Assembly (NCBI GenBank): GCA_023053575.1
Contig: JAKZAP010000016.1
Location: 9,420,046 to 9,484,045 of the forward strand
Length of the DNA stretch: 64,000 nucleotides
Source: Branchinecta lynchi
Lineage: Eukaryota > Arthropoda > Branchiopoda > Anostraca > Branchinectidae
Direction: 5' to 3'
Of the stretch, positions 37,278 to 47,491 are shown in pieces. The notes under the pieces were generated by a model that was not told the origin of the DNA, made no database searches, and saw only the letters and a program-made list of their open reading frames with translations. Position 1 is the stretch's first letter. Every line of letters starts with the position of its first letter. The position numbers and the translations under genes were made by a program.

Positions 37278-38350
37278 TTCTTATGGCTTGGCATGAGATT
37301 CAAATCTTCGTTGTCAAAGTTTTCTCTTCGGATGTTCAAGAAGTTTGTAGATCAATCAGTACCGCATAGGGGCGCCAGTCATGCACAAATCCTCAATTTT
37401 TGGGCATGGTGCCCCAACGTCTGGGCATGCCCGAACGTATGGGCATGGTACCCATACGCTGGAGCACCATGCTCTGGAGCATGGGCATGGTACCCCTGTG
37501 AAATTTGGATAAACTGAGACTGGTTGCATACCTAAATAGGGCCTTCTCCCTGTCCTAGATTAAAAGATACCTGATTTTACTTTCTATCCAACCTCATTTT
37601 CCAATTTCCAAAATGTTAGAGCACTTTCAAGATACAGAGAGTTTTGTGGAGGCCACTTCTTTCTCAGTGGGTTTACCCTATCCTTTTACAGGTAGTTGCC
37701 ACTAGGTTACTCAATCCTTTTCCATGTTGTCAAAAAGTCAGAGTAAAAACAGGTAAAAAAAAATAACTCAAAATAAATACAATAAAAGGCAAACAACCTT
37801 AAGGAAACATTTGCTCCAGTGAACAGATTGAAAAGCTTGCCTCATCAATGCTACCTAGCAGCAATTTTCTGAAAAAAGATAGGATAAGCCCACTAGAAGA
37901 GAAGTGGCCTCCAAAAAACTCTAGGTATCTTGGAAGTGCTCTAACATTTTGTAAATTGGAAAATGAGGTTGGATAGAAAGTAAAATCAGGTATCTTTTGA
38001 TCTAGGACAGGGAGAAGGCCCTATTTAGGTATGTAACCAGTCTCAGTTTATCCAAATTTCACAGGGGTACCATGCCCATGCTCCAGAGCATGGTGCTCCA
38101 ACGTATGGGTACCATGCCCATACGTTCGGGCATGCCCAGACGTTGGGGCACCATGCCCAAAAATTGAGGATTTGTGCATGACTGAGGGGCGCATCATCCC
38201 AAAATTGCATAGCATCTTCGCACTCCTTCTATACTATTTCGTTCTGGTGTCACACATGTTCTGCGAAAGAAGGAGATTAAAAAGATGAGATTATGCTATT
38301 TTAAATATGCAAAGCACTTGCTCCACCCAAAATTATGACATAACCATACA
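37278..38350 (+). mobile_element. LINE-A fragment split by a foldback hAT-like element
   Basis: 37278-37367 matches LINE-A around 13910-14000 (CAAATCTTCGTTGTCAAAG, TTCAAGAAGTTTGTAGATC, GTACCGCATAGGGGCGC) and the homology resumes at 38193 (CTCCTTCTATACTATTTCG, AAGAAGGAGATTAAAAAGA). An internal stretch of LINE-A is missing after the insertion. Confidence 0.82.
37376..38184. mobile_element. hAT-like foldback element, 8-bp TSD AGGGGCGC
   Basis: 809 bp. About 300 bp at each end are inverted copies of each other, starting CAGTCATGCACAAATCCTC. The arms contain a run of near-palindromic words around GGGCATGGTACC and CCATGCTCTGGAGCATGG. The perfect TSD AGGGGCGC is at 37368-37375 and 38185-38192. No coding capacity recognised in the central 200 bp. 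Confidence 0.9.
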
Positions 38351-38858
38351 TTCTTCATATTTTATATACAACTCTAACAAGAAAACTCATAATTTCACAT
38401 AAAAATAATGAAAAAATCACAAAAAGAGTTGAAGGTGTTTTATTTATACTCTTCCAACGTTCCAGTCCAGGGTTAGGTGTTTCTAGGCAGCAGGAAAAAG
38501 TTAAAGCTCTTGTGGGTGTCCTCAATAGGTCTTGTTGAGGTAAGGCCTAGGGAAGCCTAAGCTTGCCTACAGTATGACCAAGCAGCAACTTAGATAATCA
38601 AAGTACAGAGGTATCCTACTTGCTACTGTATCCTACCATCAAATATCAAAATATTTAGGCTAAAGGCAAGAAAATCATTCTATCTGAGAAGGAACAACTT
38701 ACTGCTAAATCAAATCTATCAAATTCATCTGCGACGCTGAAAACCGTTAAATTTAATAGATGGCGTCCAAGGGTTCTTTTTGAGTCGATCGAGACGACAT
38801 TCCTGTGACATTCTCTAATCCAATAACCGAAGGAGCAAAACGATAGAGCTTGAAACGA

Positions 38859-39360
38859 AGAGCTTGGTCACACTGGGCTCATTTCCTGGCTTTTTGGGTT
38901 GCAAAGTTAGAAAGAAGAAAAAGAACCACATACAACTATTTCGTAATGTTGTCGTTTTAAATTCAGGAGATCAATTAGAGCAAAACAGCGTGTATAATTA
39001 TGTCACAGGAATAAAATTGACCCCTAATACTCTGTATGACTATTTATCCAAAACACGCTAGTGATCCTCAGGAAGAAGGAGGAAGCGTGTCTGTACGGCT
39101 CAAACTCAGCGACTCGAACTCTGTGTCAATCAATCACCGCGATCTTTGGGCGCAGCTGTGAGCTCTACCCTGAGAGGCCGGAGATTTTGCATCGGCGAGG
39201 AGAGATAGTCATCAAGAGTAATACTCTTGATATGACTATCTCTATGCAGTCTTCTCATTATCCCTAAGCAGCCACAAAGCCCATCAAATCTCACGTCCCC
39301 TAGCGATTTTTGGTTGTTTGTCGAATAGGCAGCTTTTTGAGCCCAGTGTGACCAAGCTCT
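38859..39360. mobile_element. Inverted-repeat element with perfect 23-bp ends
   Basis: 502 bp bounded by AGAGCTTGGTCACACTGGG... and its exact complement (23 of 23 bp). No target-site duplication is evident. Interior 39025-39250 resembles 1600-1760 and the units at 61660-62880 (CCAAAACACGC, GATCCTC, CATCAAGAGTA). Confidence 0.75.
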
Positions 39361-40104
39361 AAGACTCGATTAGAAAATCGTATTACTGACAACTAGAACT
39401 ATAGAAAATTGCTAACGTTCTTGTGAAAGATGGGTAAGTGAAGGCGAAAGTCCACAAATTTGAAAAGTTATCTTGATCAGAACATGGCAGTTTCTACAAA
39501 TTTCAGAAACCAAGGGTCTACCTCCGGGTGGATTCAGTGGCAAACTTACTCGTATCTTGCATCTTTCGGCAGTTGAACTTTTCGCTTATCTTTTTTGCGG
39601 TCCTTTTTTCAGAATCCTTCGGCTAAAAAATGTTCAACCTTTCTTAGCGCACAGAGTTTTTAAAAGGAAACCTCGCACTTATGCTACAAATTCATTCTAC
39701 TTCATATCAGTAGTGTTGCCATCTATTCTCGTTCCCGAGATTTTACACTTCATAGGTGCATAATATCTCTTTTAATGACGTTGCACTGATTATCACACTT
39801 GCAAAATTTGTTCTCTTTACGTGACGTATTAGCTCTCGATCATTGTTCGAGAAGCTTATTGGTCAGCAAACCGGTTATGCAAATCTTGCCACGTTTCTCG
39901 TCCAAGTCAAGGGACATCGAAAGTGCTACAGTTAATGGCCACCATGCGGTTTATTTCATATTTATCTCCCGAGTCCCGATGATCGTCGTTACCGTCAAGT
40001 ATAAACTAAAGCTCTGTTAGGGTATTAGTTTGAATATAATCTTTCAACACAAATCAGGTACAAATGAAAGTTTTGGACCCTTCAAGTTAAAAAATTAACA
40101 CCTT
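39361..40104. other. Unassigned intergenic sequence
   Basis: Short ORFs only; no recognised repeat or motif. Confidence 0.4.
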
Positions 40105-41385
40105 CTGTTTTTGGGATACCTATGACATAGCAAAAGTTGTCCGTCCGTCCGTCTGTAAGCACCATGAGGACTTTTTGGGTCAAGGGAGAGGTCGAGTTCG
40201 TAGATGGGCTCTGTAGATCAAGATTTAGGAATGGGGGAGGGCTTTCAAATTAAGGGGCGAACATTTTTTTTTAAACAGCGATTTAAGGGTAAAGAGACAT
40301 GCTGAAGAAGAATCTGGAAACCATTTTCTTGTCGGATAAGTAGTTCGCTCGGAATCCGGCCAAACCGGAAAGTCTGTTAAAAGTAAAAGTTTTATCTGAA
40401 GTTGACCAGATGTTCGATTTAGGGGTAAGAAGATATTCAGAACATTTATATTAAAATCGTTTTCGAATCCGAAACCGGAAAATTTGTTGAAAGTAAAAGT
40501 TTTATCTGAAGTTGATTAGATGTTCGATGTAGGGGTAAGAAAACATGCTGAATCGGCTTTTGACAATCATTTTCTACCCAGACAAATAGTTCACCCAGAA
40601 TCCGGCTGAAACCAGAAAATTTGTTACAGGACCCCTCGCACTATTTACTTTTCAACTTATGGTATTTTAAAATATTCGAATACTTTAAAAGTAGGCTGTG
40701 CTTTCAAAAAATAACCCACGATTTTGGCTGTTTTAAGCCTTTGAGAGACCCGTTGACTTATAGCGAAAATAGGCAAACAATTTACATAACCTGTTTTTCT
40801 GATGGAAAAAGTTCTCGCAGACAACCGTTGACAGCGTGATACACATCGAAGGTAGCAAAACACGGCAAGTGAGAAAATCAGTATAGTTTTGTTAGAGGGA
40901 TTAGAATGTACCGTACGAAATTGAGGTCTCTGGGTTTAGAAATATAGGGAGTAACTATGGAAGTAGGTTGCGCGTATTATCTGTAAGACAGATCCCTTAA
41001 AAGTTAAAGTTTTATCTGAGGTTGATTAGATGTTCGATATAGGAGTAAGGTTATACGCTGAATTCGTTTTTAAGCTTTAGTTTTTGCCGGGCAAGTAGTT
41101 CACCCGGAATCCGGTTGAAACCGGAGATTTGGCAGGAGTAAGGAAGGAAGATTTGATCGGTTTCGTCAAAGTAGATATGACGTATGGCCTCGGGGTAAAT
41201 ACACACATGGTGAATCCATATCTGAACTTGGTTTTCTCAGATGATTAGCCGTTGACCTTCTTCTGTTTCTAAATCTTAATAGTAAAGATATTCATGAAGT
41301 CTGGCGAAGACCGGATATCTACAAGACCTACAAATTGTCTGGATCAAATATTAAATTTTGGGATCCCATCGAAACCGTTGCTCTT
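40105..41385 (+). repeat. GGGATCCC composite repeat, most complete copy
   Basis: Left block (TTTGGGATACCTATGACATA, GTCCGTCCGTCCGTCTG), units with GAAGTTGATTAGATGTTCGA, a 340-bp unrelated stretch (about 40625-40995), more unit sequence, then right block with GAAGTCTGGCGAAGACCGG and TTTTGGGATCCCATCGAAAC. No coding sequence. Confidence 0.75.
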
Positions 41386-41460
41386 GTTTCTATATGGATC
41401 TGCTGAAACATGTCTGGTCATAAGGCCATCTCTGCACGTCGAACTCTGAAAAAACAAAAC

Positions 41461-42225
41461 AATTTTATTATTATTATTATTATTAAGACAAGGTGGAATT
41501 TTACCACCATATATTTTAATGCATGCTTGGCAGATTGTCTTCGGTCTCTTAAGACTTCTTTAATACATTCTGCACGTGATGTAACGTTTTTAGCATATGC
41601 TGATGATATTATCATTCTCAGTCGGTCAAAAGAAAAATTAATTGAAAATTTTAATATTCTAGTGTCTAAATTGGGGCAGAAGGGTCTAAAAAGTAGTTCT
41701 GAAAAGTTTATCCTTATTCAACGTGTGCAAGATAAAATAAGAAGAGGATTTGGTGCTGTTATTCGTCTACGGGGGATGTATCGCAGAGATGTTCTTGGTT
41801 CAATTTATACTACTGTTTCACTTCCTCGCATTCTTTTTCCGTCTGCTTTCTTTTCCTCTTTCCGTCCTCCTGAACTTTCTGCCTTAAAAGTTACTTATTA
41901 TAAATTCCCTAAATTTCTTACTTCTGCGAGTAACTCTTTCCTAGCTTCTAATTTTAAAGTGAAGAATCCCTTAAAACCTTAAATAGTAAAATCCAAAACT
42001 TTCCTAAAAAGGCTGACAACATTCTTCTTTGTCACAAACTTTTTCCTTTTTTCACAAAAAAGCGCCCTGATTATTTTTTTTTTTTTTTATCTCTGTTTAT
42101 ATATTTTTTAACAATCAGTTGTTTATTTGTATTTAAGTGTGCGTGATTTTGGTTGACATGTTCTTGTTTCTTTTTATACATCACTCTTCAGTTTTGAAGG
42201 ATTCAAATAAATAATAATAATTTAG
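41461..42225 (+). mobile_element. LINE-C: 5'-truncated RT fragment
   Basis: Starts with a (TTA)n run followed by the RT motif R-Q-G-G-I-L-P-P-Y (read across 41487-41515), then LADCLRSLKTSLIHSARDV and FLAYADDIIILSRSKEKLI; the YADD active site is intact. The ORF ends at 41982. The 3' UTR ends CTTCAGTTTTGAAGGATTC and an AATAAATAATAATAA tail near 42225. Confidence 0.8.
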
Positions 42226-42262
42226 TATAAATATTCTTTGAGCCCAAGCTGACTTTGAAACA

Positions 42263-42590
42263 TTTATTCAAACAATGTTTACACGGATACGTCAGCTCTG
42301 ATTTTTCATCAGCGATATTTCGGCCCTTCTTGGCAAGGGTCCTCGTCAGGCTGTCAATCTTCTTGTTCAACTTCGGGGAAGGAAACAAACCTGTAATTTT
42401 ATTATTATTATTATTATTAAGACAAGGTGGAATTTTACCACCATATATTTTAATACATACAGGTTTGTTTCCTTCCCCGAAGTTGAACAAGAAGATTGAC
42501 AGCCTGACGAGGACCCTTGCCAAGAAGGGCCGAAATATCGCTGATGAAAAATCAGAGCTGACGTATCCGTGTAAACATTGTTTGAATAAA
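42263..42590. mobile_element. Foldback element with LINE-C piece as loop
   Basis: 328 bp; arms of about 130 bp nearly perfect (AAACAATGTTTACACGGATA, ATATTTCGGCCCTTCTTGGC, CTTGTTCAACTTCGGGGAAG and complements). The loop 42395-42458 is a 64-bp copy of 41461-41524. Confidence 0.85.
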
Positions 42591-42690
42591 TATAATAATT
42601 TAGTAATAATAAAAAAAAACTGTTGAATCTGGGGTATTTCAAGGTCACATCCAGTTCATGTTCAAGGGCATAGGTAGATAGATAGATTTA

Positions 42691-42986
42691 GAGCGTGTTC
42701 CACCCTTCCACAAATAGTAAGTATTAGTTACTATTTCCGTTCCAACCTCACCAAGAGTTACTACGCTGACCGTTCCAACCCTCTCGAAATAGTAACTAAT
42801 AGTAACTATTTGCTTACCCCGCTCGGAAGCGTAGTAAGCGTAGTAATTACGGATTGGATTGGTCGGATTCGCCTATGGCATGATATTCTGCTGGAAAATA
42901 GAAAAAGCGTTCCAGCCTTGACGGCAAAAAGCCAGAAATCGTGACGTCATGCGTAGTAACTACGGTAAGTAGGTTGGAACACGCTC
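42691..42986. mobile_element. GAGCGTGTTCCA MITE copy, TSD TTA
   Basis: 296 bp with inverted ends GAGCGTGTTCCA / TGGAACACGCTC, and TTA at 42688-42690 and 42987-42989. Interior has TAGTAACTAATAGTAACTAT and GCGTAGTAA words, plus ATTGGTCGGATTCGCC. Confidence 0.88.
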
Positions 42987-43359
42987 TTAATGCGTAAAAG
43001 CCAACAAGGGCCATCGCACCAAAAACCAGAAGAAGAAACATATAAAACATGGAGACTATGCATATGTTTGAAACTATAGGGATATACAATTTTACCTGTG
43101 TGCTAATCCTATCCGAATGAACCTTTCGAACAGTTGAATAGCAATCCACTCACAGTGTGTACGCCCCTCATAAAATTCCTCTCATATTAGTTCTTTTTTG
43201 GCCGCTAGGTTCGCTATCGTAAAGAAAACAATGACACGTTACTTCTTGGTGTACGTTTATCCAGGTTTGCTTTGCTATTTTCAATTCCTCTTAGGCTTCA
43301 AAGTTCAAGGTTCAAGGTTTTAATTGCACTTCTGTATATAGATAGTCCTTCAGCCGAAG

Positions 43360-43515
43360 CTGACTGCAAATCATATTTGACGGTGCAAAACGGATAAGTC
43401 AGCTACATTTTATTCGAGCTATATTTCGGCCCTTCTTGGCAAGGGTCCTCTTCAGGCTCAAGCAGCTCAAGCTGGAAAATGAACTTGTGGAAAAACAATT
43501 AAGATTCTTCCTTAA
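43360..43515. mobile_element. Foldback family, left-arm copy
   Basis: Matches the first 130 bp of 5518-5754 (CATATTTGACGGTGCAAAAC, CTATATTTCGGCCCTTCTTG, CTCAAGCTGGAAAATGAACT); right arm absent. Confidence 0.72.
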
Positions 43516-44289
43516 ATATCTGATTTTATGAACTTTTTCTCTGAAAACAGGTTGGAGTTAAAGCTGGTGCTGTGATTTCATTCTGTACACGGTTGCTGTT
43601 TTTCACAGTTGCTGTTTTGCACCGTCAAATGCTTCTGCATAAAATCATAATACATAGAGGGTCAAGCCGGGGACACAAGGTGGATTGACAAAAACCCGGT
43701 ACAATATAGAACACACCTATTTTACATATAACAAATTAGATAAATAAATGTTAGTAATTGCATGACTCACCACTAGACGGGAACCCGCCCCACAAACCCA
43801 CCGACACTCGTCAAGACCAACCCGAAATCCCTCCCCAAAAAATATCCAATGCGCAAGTGAGGGTAACGGATGACCGGCAACTTATGTAGACCCCAACCAA
43901 AATTTATAACCAACATAACAATATCAGACAAATAAAAATTACTTTAAATTTTTAATTTATCGTGATTCTTGATTTTATTTATAATTATAGAATGAAGTTT
44001 TTTTTTTTTAAATCTCGAAGAGATTTGCTGCAATCGATATATGGTAGATAGAGATGCCATGAACCGTGATCGAAAAATATGGTGAGAAGCGCGACCTCTC
44101 AGTGGTTACTTTAAGGTGCTGCATTTTCCATTTATGACGGGTTTCATAAGCATGGTCAGGTTGCTCAGGGAAAAAATTACCGAACGAAAGTAAGAAGGTA
44201 GTTCCGACCGGTCATATTTTACCTTAAATAAAAAAGAATGAAGAGTGAATAATTCTCAAATAGGCAAAATATTAGTTAACAAAGTTTCA
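43516..44289. other. Unassigned intergenic sequence
   Basis: AT-rich, no recognised gene or repeat. Confidence 0.4.
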
Positions 44290-44669
44290 GTTTTAGTTTG
44301 TTAGGATAAGAAGAAGGGGACGGTAAATATTTTTGTAAAATCCGAGGAGCCCGGTTTTGAAGAGTCTGTATCGGTTACACAGGATATTGAATGTTGCCAA
44401 ATAAATCAGGGGACAATACGTAAGCTGCGAATGTATCAAAGCAAAATAAATCAGGCGTAGAATTTCACACGGGAAAAAATGCTGAAACCTCCGCAGTATA
44501 CCAACTCCTTGTGCAACTTTAACCCGTGATCTATTCAATGTTCCTTATACGATAGATTTTCATCAATAATTATACCCAGATATCGGAGTGAAGTTACCCT
44601 TTGAATTTGAATATCTGTAGCCTGATCAGTTATTGTTGAAATTCCTTTTGCTTTGTGTCCAATTGAAAA

Positions 44670-44818
44670 AAAAACCCACGCTTCAACTAGAATACGCCAT
44701 CAGTTCTTCTCTACCAGAGCCATACCCCTTTGGAATGCCCTCTCTGAAAAAACAGTAAACTGCCAAACAGTTGAATCGTTAAAAAAATCCGTTGATGAAC
44801 TTCCACTCGGCTGACATC
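44670..44818 (+). mobile_element. LINE C-terminal fragment, plus strand
   Basis: Reads TRIRHQFFSTRAIPLWNALS then EKTVNCQTVESLKKSVDELP in one frame, the R-x-x-x-x-W-N-x-L-P-like end of non-LTR ORF2 proteins. It lies inside the span of the minus-strand LINE-D, so it is a separate insertion. Confidence 0.65.
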
Positions 44819-45554
44819 GAGTGGAAGTTGAACTGGGATGCTGTTGATGCAGTTGTCAATGTTTGAAGTTAACCACAAGTCAAATCATTACACGGACCTG
44901 CCAACCGGAGTCATGTAGCGTTTACACGGACAAGAAATCCCGTCGAGTAGAAAGGAATTCCGGTCGACTCGAAAGGATTCCGTTCGTGAAGACGAGTAGA
45001 AAAAAAGTCTAGCGGGACGGGAATCCTTTCTAGATGAAAGGAATTCCGGTCTACTTGAAAGGAATCTTGTTGGCGGCGCTGGAAAAAGTACTAAAAAAGT
45101 CTAGCTAGCATTTAAGAGCAACAATCATCAGTACTAATGTCATAAATGATATCAAAACATTTTTTTGTTGACAAGTGAATTTGTTCTTGTCAGATTTTCT
45201 GGTTTGAAGAATTTATTTTTTCCTCTGCGTGTGAACATAATCCTGTCACCAAGATCGGATTCTGTTCAAGTTTTCCTGTACTTGTAAACGCTGCATCAGC
45301 TACGGAGCAAATCTACAGGAGACATCCTTATTTTGCTCCAAGCTGCAATTTCAGGTAATTTAAGGTAATAAATGATAAATTTCGTTTTTGCGGCATTTAA
45401 TGACAAACGATTAGGTTTTAGCCATACAATCAGTTGGTAAAACACGATTTGCAGCTTCTCTTTAACATCCTCTTCCGGCTGTACTGCAAGTGTTGATCCG
45501 GTATCATCAGCGAAAAGTACATTCAGACTGTTGTTTTCTCTCGCTGATGAAAGG

Positions 45555-45919
45555 CGAGGGGTCGACGACTCTCCCGGAATGGTGTACATGTCCCGAAGGA
45601 ATAATCCGGAATGGTCAGGAATAATCCGGAATGGTTAGGAATAATCCGGAATGGTTAGGAATAATCCGGAATAGTTAGGAATGAATAATCCGGAATGGTC
45701 AGAAATAATCCGGAATGGTCAGGAATAATCCGGAATGGTTAGGAATAATCCGGAATAGTTAGGAATAATCCGAAATGGTCAGGAATAATCCGGAATGGTT
45801 AGGAGTAATCCGGAATGGTTAGGAATAATCCGGAATGGCCAGCAATAATCCGGAATGGTCAGGATTATTCCGTTATTCCGGAATGGTGTACATAAAAAAT
45901 GAGAGTCGTCGACCCCTCG
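45555..45919. mobile_element. MITE with minisatellite core, 8-bp TSD ATGAAAGG
   Basis: 365 bp with perfect 19-bp terminal inverted repeats CGAGGGGTCGACGACTCTC and perfect duplications ATGAAAGG at 45547-45554 and 45920-45927. Almost the whole interior is the 20-bp tandem repeat listed separately. The insertion lies in the reverse transcriptase of a minus-strand LINE, between its YINDL and FADD motifs. Confidence 0.92.
45598..45865. repeat. 20-bp minisatellite, about 13 copies
   Basis: Units of the form GGAATAATCCGGAATGGTYA with a few substitutions (AATAGTTA, GAAATAATCC, GGAGTAATCC) and one unit lengthened by 4 bp. It is bounded by the inverted repeats of the MITE at 45555-45919. Confidence 0.93.
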
Positions 45920-46867
45920 ATGAAAGGTCATTTATGTATATTAAGAAAAGCAGTGGTCCCAGAATTGAACCCTGAGGCTGAGGGACACCAATAATTGACA
46001 ATAAGCATGGATCCAAAGCTGTCTTATTAATAGTTGTTACTTGGGAGCGCCCTGTTAGGTAAGATGCGACAAAATCTTGCGCTGGTCCTCCTATCCCACC
46101 ATGACTTAATTTATGTAACAATATTTCGTGACACGAATGCCTTCTCAAGGTCCAAAAAAATACTCGCCAGAATCAACGTTTTATCAAGACATTCATGGAT
46201 AAATTGGATCATAGTCAGGATGGCATCCTGCGTACTATGTCCTTTTCTAAACCCAAGCTGATTTTCTGAAAAATTTTCTTTCGAACACTCAATACACTCG
46301 ATTATAAAAACATCGCTCCATTAATTTGGAAAAACCCGAAAGAATAGATATTGGTCTATAATTTGCGCAGTTACTCCGGTCATCGCTTTTATACAGTAGT
46401 AACACCTTTGCTTTCTTAAGCAATGCTTAGCCTAACCATGCTTAAAATTCTTTAAAATGCCTCTTCCTCTCTGTTTGCTTTATCCAACTCTGTTCTGTTA
46501 GGCGTCATCAAGCTTGTCATTTCTGGCTTCCGACTTCAGTGCTGAGTGCTGGCTTACTTTTCCACTGGGCTAAGACGCGACTAGGTATGAAGCGAAAGTC
46601 TAATCGCTTATTCACCAGACAGATAACTTATTCCAAGATCTCACGTGTGATTGTTATTGTTCCTCTATCGCGTCTGGCGGCAATTCGTCACCGGATTTTA
46701 TGACGGACGTATGGGACACTCACTCCAAACAGCTGTTGTCTCAACCCATTCAGTTCTATACTCTCCCACAAAACGACTCAAACTGTCTTTCTCGCATCCA
46801 CATATTCATATTCAAGGGCATATCTGGAAACACGGAAAGTAAATTATAAATTTACTGAGGATATTTC

Positions 46868-47169
46868 GAGCGTGTTCCACCCTTCTAACAATAGTTACTA
46901 TTAGTTACTATTTCCGTTCCATCCTCACGAAAAGTTACTACGCTGACCGTTCCAACCTTGTCGGAATAGTAACTAATAGTTACTATTTGCTTACCATGCT
47001 CGGGAGCGTGGTAAGCGTAACTACGCATCTCTGGAACGTGATTGGTCGGATTCGCCCCTGGCGTGAGATCCTGCTGGAAAATAGAAAAATCGTTCCAGCC
47101 TTGACGGCAAAAAGCCAGAATTCGTGACGTCGTGCGTAGTAACTACGGTAAGTAGGATGGAACACGCTT
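46868..47169. mobile_element. GAGCGTGTTCCA MITE copy, TSD TTC, near CACNA2D start
   Basis: 302 bp; TTC at 46865-46867 and 47170-47172; last base of the right end is T instead of C. Ends 227 bp before the CACNA2D start codon. Confidence 0.87.
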
Positions 47170-47396
47170 TTCGTGTCATTTCATCTACTACTTCCAAAAT
47201 GTAATATTTAGTGGTTAATGCATATTTTTCGTATGTAAATCGTTCGGTTGTGGAGGCTCCCCTGGCTGGGAAAAGTTTTGAAACCTGGACTTTTTTCTCC
47301 ACGTTCCCAGTATTAACGGAGTTTCTGGCGCAACTCAAGTTAAGCAACTTTCCCTGCTGGAGAAACTACTCCAGTGAACTGTTTTGGATCGCGAGC
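47170..47396 (+). promoter_or_regulatory. Presumed CACNA2D 5' UTR / proximal promoter
   Basis: 227 bp between the MITE at 46868-47169 and the CACNA2D start codon. Assigned by position only; no TATA box, initiator or other element can be called with confidence. If transcription starts further upstream, the MITE would be transcribed or fall within the promoter. Confidence 0.3.
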
Positions 47397-47491
47397 ATGA
47401 AAGCTCCAAGGATACATGGAACTCAGAAGTTTTTAGGAATAGCCCTGCTGGCCGTATTGGCTAAAGGGCATGACTTTCCAACTGTGGAAGA
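47397..47491 (+). CDS. CACNA2D: CACNA2D exon 1: signal peptide
   Basis: 31 codons plus 2 nt from the ATG to donor GTAAGTT. Reads MKAPRIHGTQKFLGIALLAV then LAKGHDFPTVEE: basic n-region, hydrophobic core FLGIALLAVLA, likely cleavage near AKG/HD. An upstream run in the same frame (from 47211) has no other recognisable protein, so this ATG is chosen because it puts the hydrophobic core at the right distance. The split Glu codon is completed by exon 2. Confidence 0.85.

Larger units (their letters stand above)
44290..46400 (-). mobile_element. LINE-D: minus-strand non-LTR RT fragment, interrupted
   Basis: Reading the minus strand: NQLGFRKGHSTQDAILTM and SIFLDLEKAF near 46130-46260, then GSILGPLLFLIYINDLS near 45930-46000, the MITE at 45555-45919, then NSLNVLFADDTGSTLAV and WLKPNRLSLNAAKTKFIIY (45300-45540), and GVGILRRFQHFFPCEILRL with YFALIHSQLTYC (44390-44510). 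FADD is the catalytic motif. Several frameshifts; the part around 44820-45290 was not recognised as coding. Confidence 0.85.

Noticed and set aside
38700..38760. Possible USP 5' exon on the minus strand with donor GTAAGTTG near 38701
   Set aside because: No conserved coding sequence; 5' UTR status cannot be judged without transcripts.
38859..39360. 8-bp TSD around the 23-bp inverted-repeat element
   Set aside because: Flanks TGAAACGA and AAGACTCG do not match; the element is reported without a TSD.
42847..43149. Minus ORF containing LLTVVTTHDVTISGFLPSRL, seen again near 47021, 55330 and 55487
   Set aside because: The shared peptide is only the translation of the repeated GAGCGTGTTCCA MITE.
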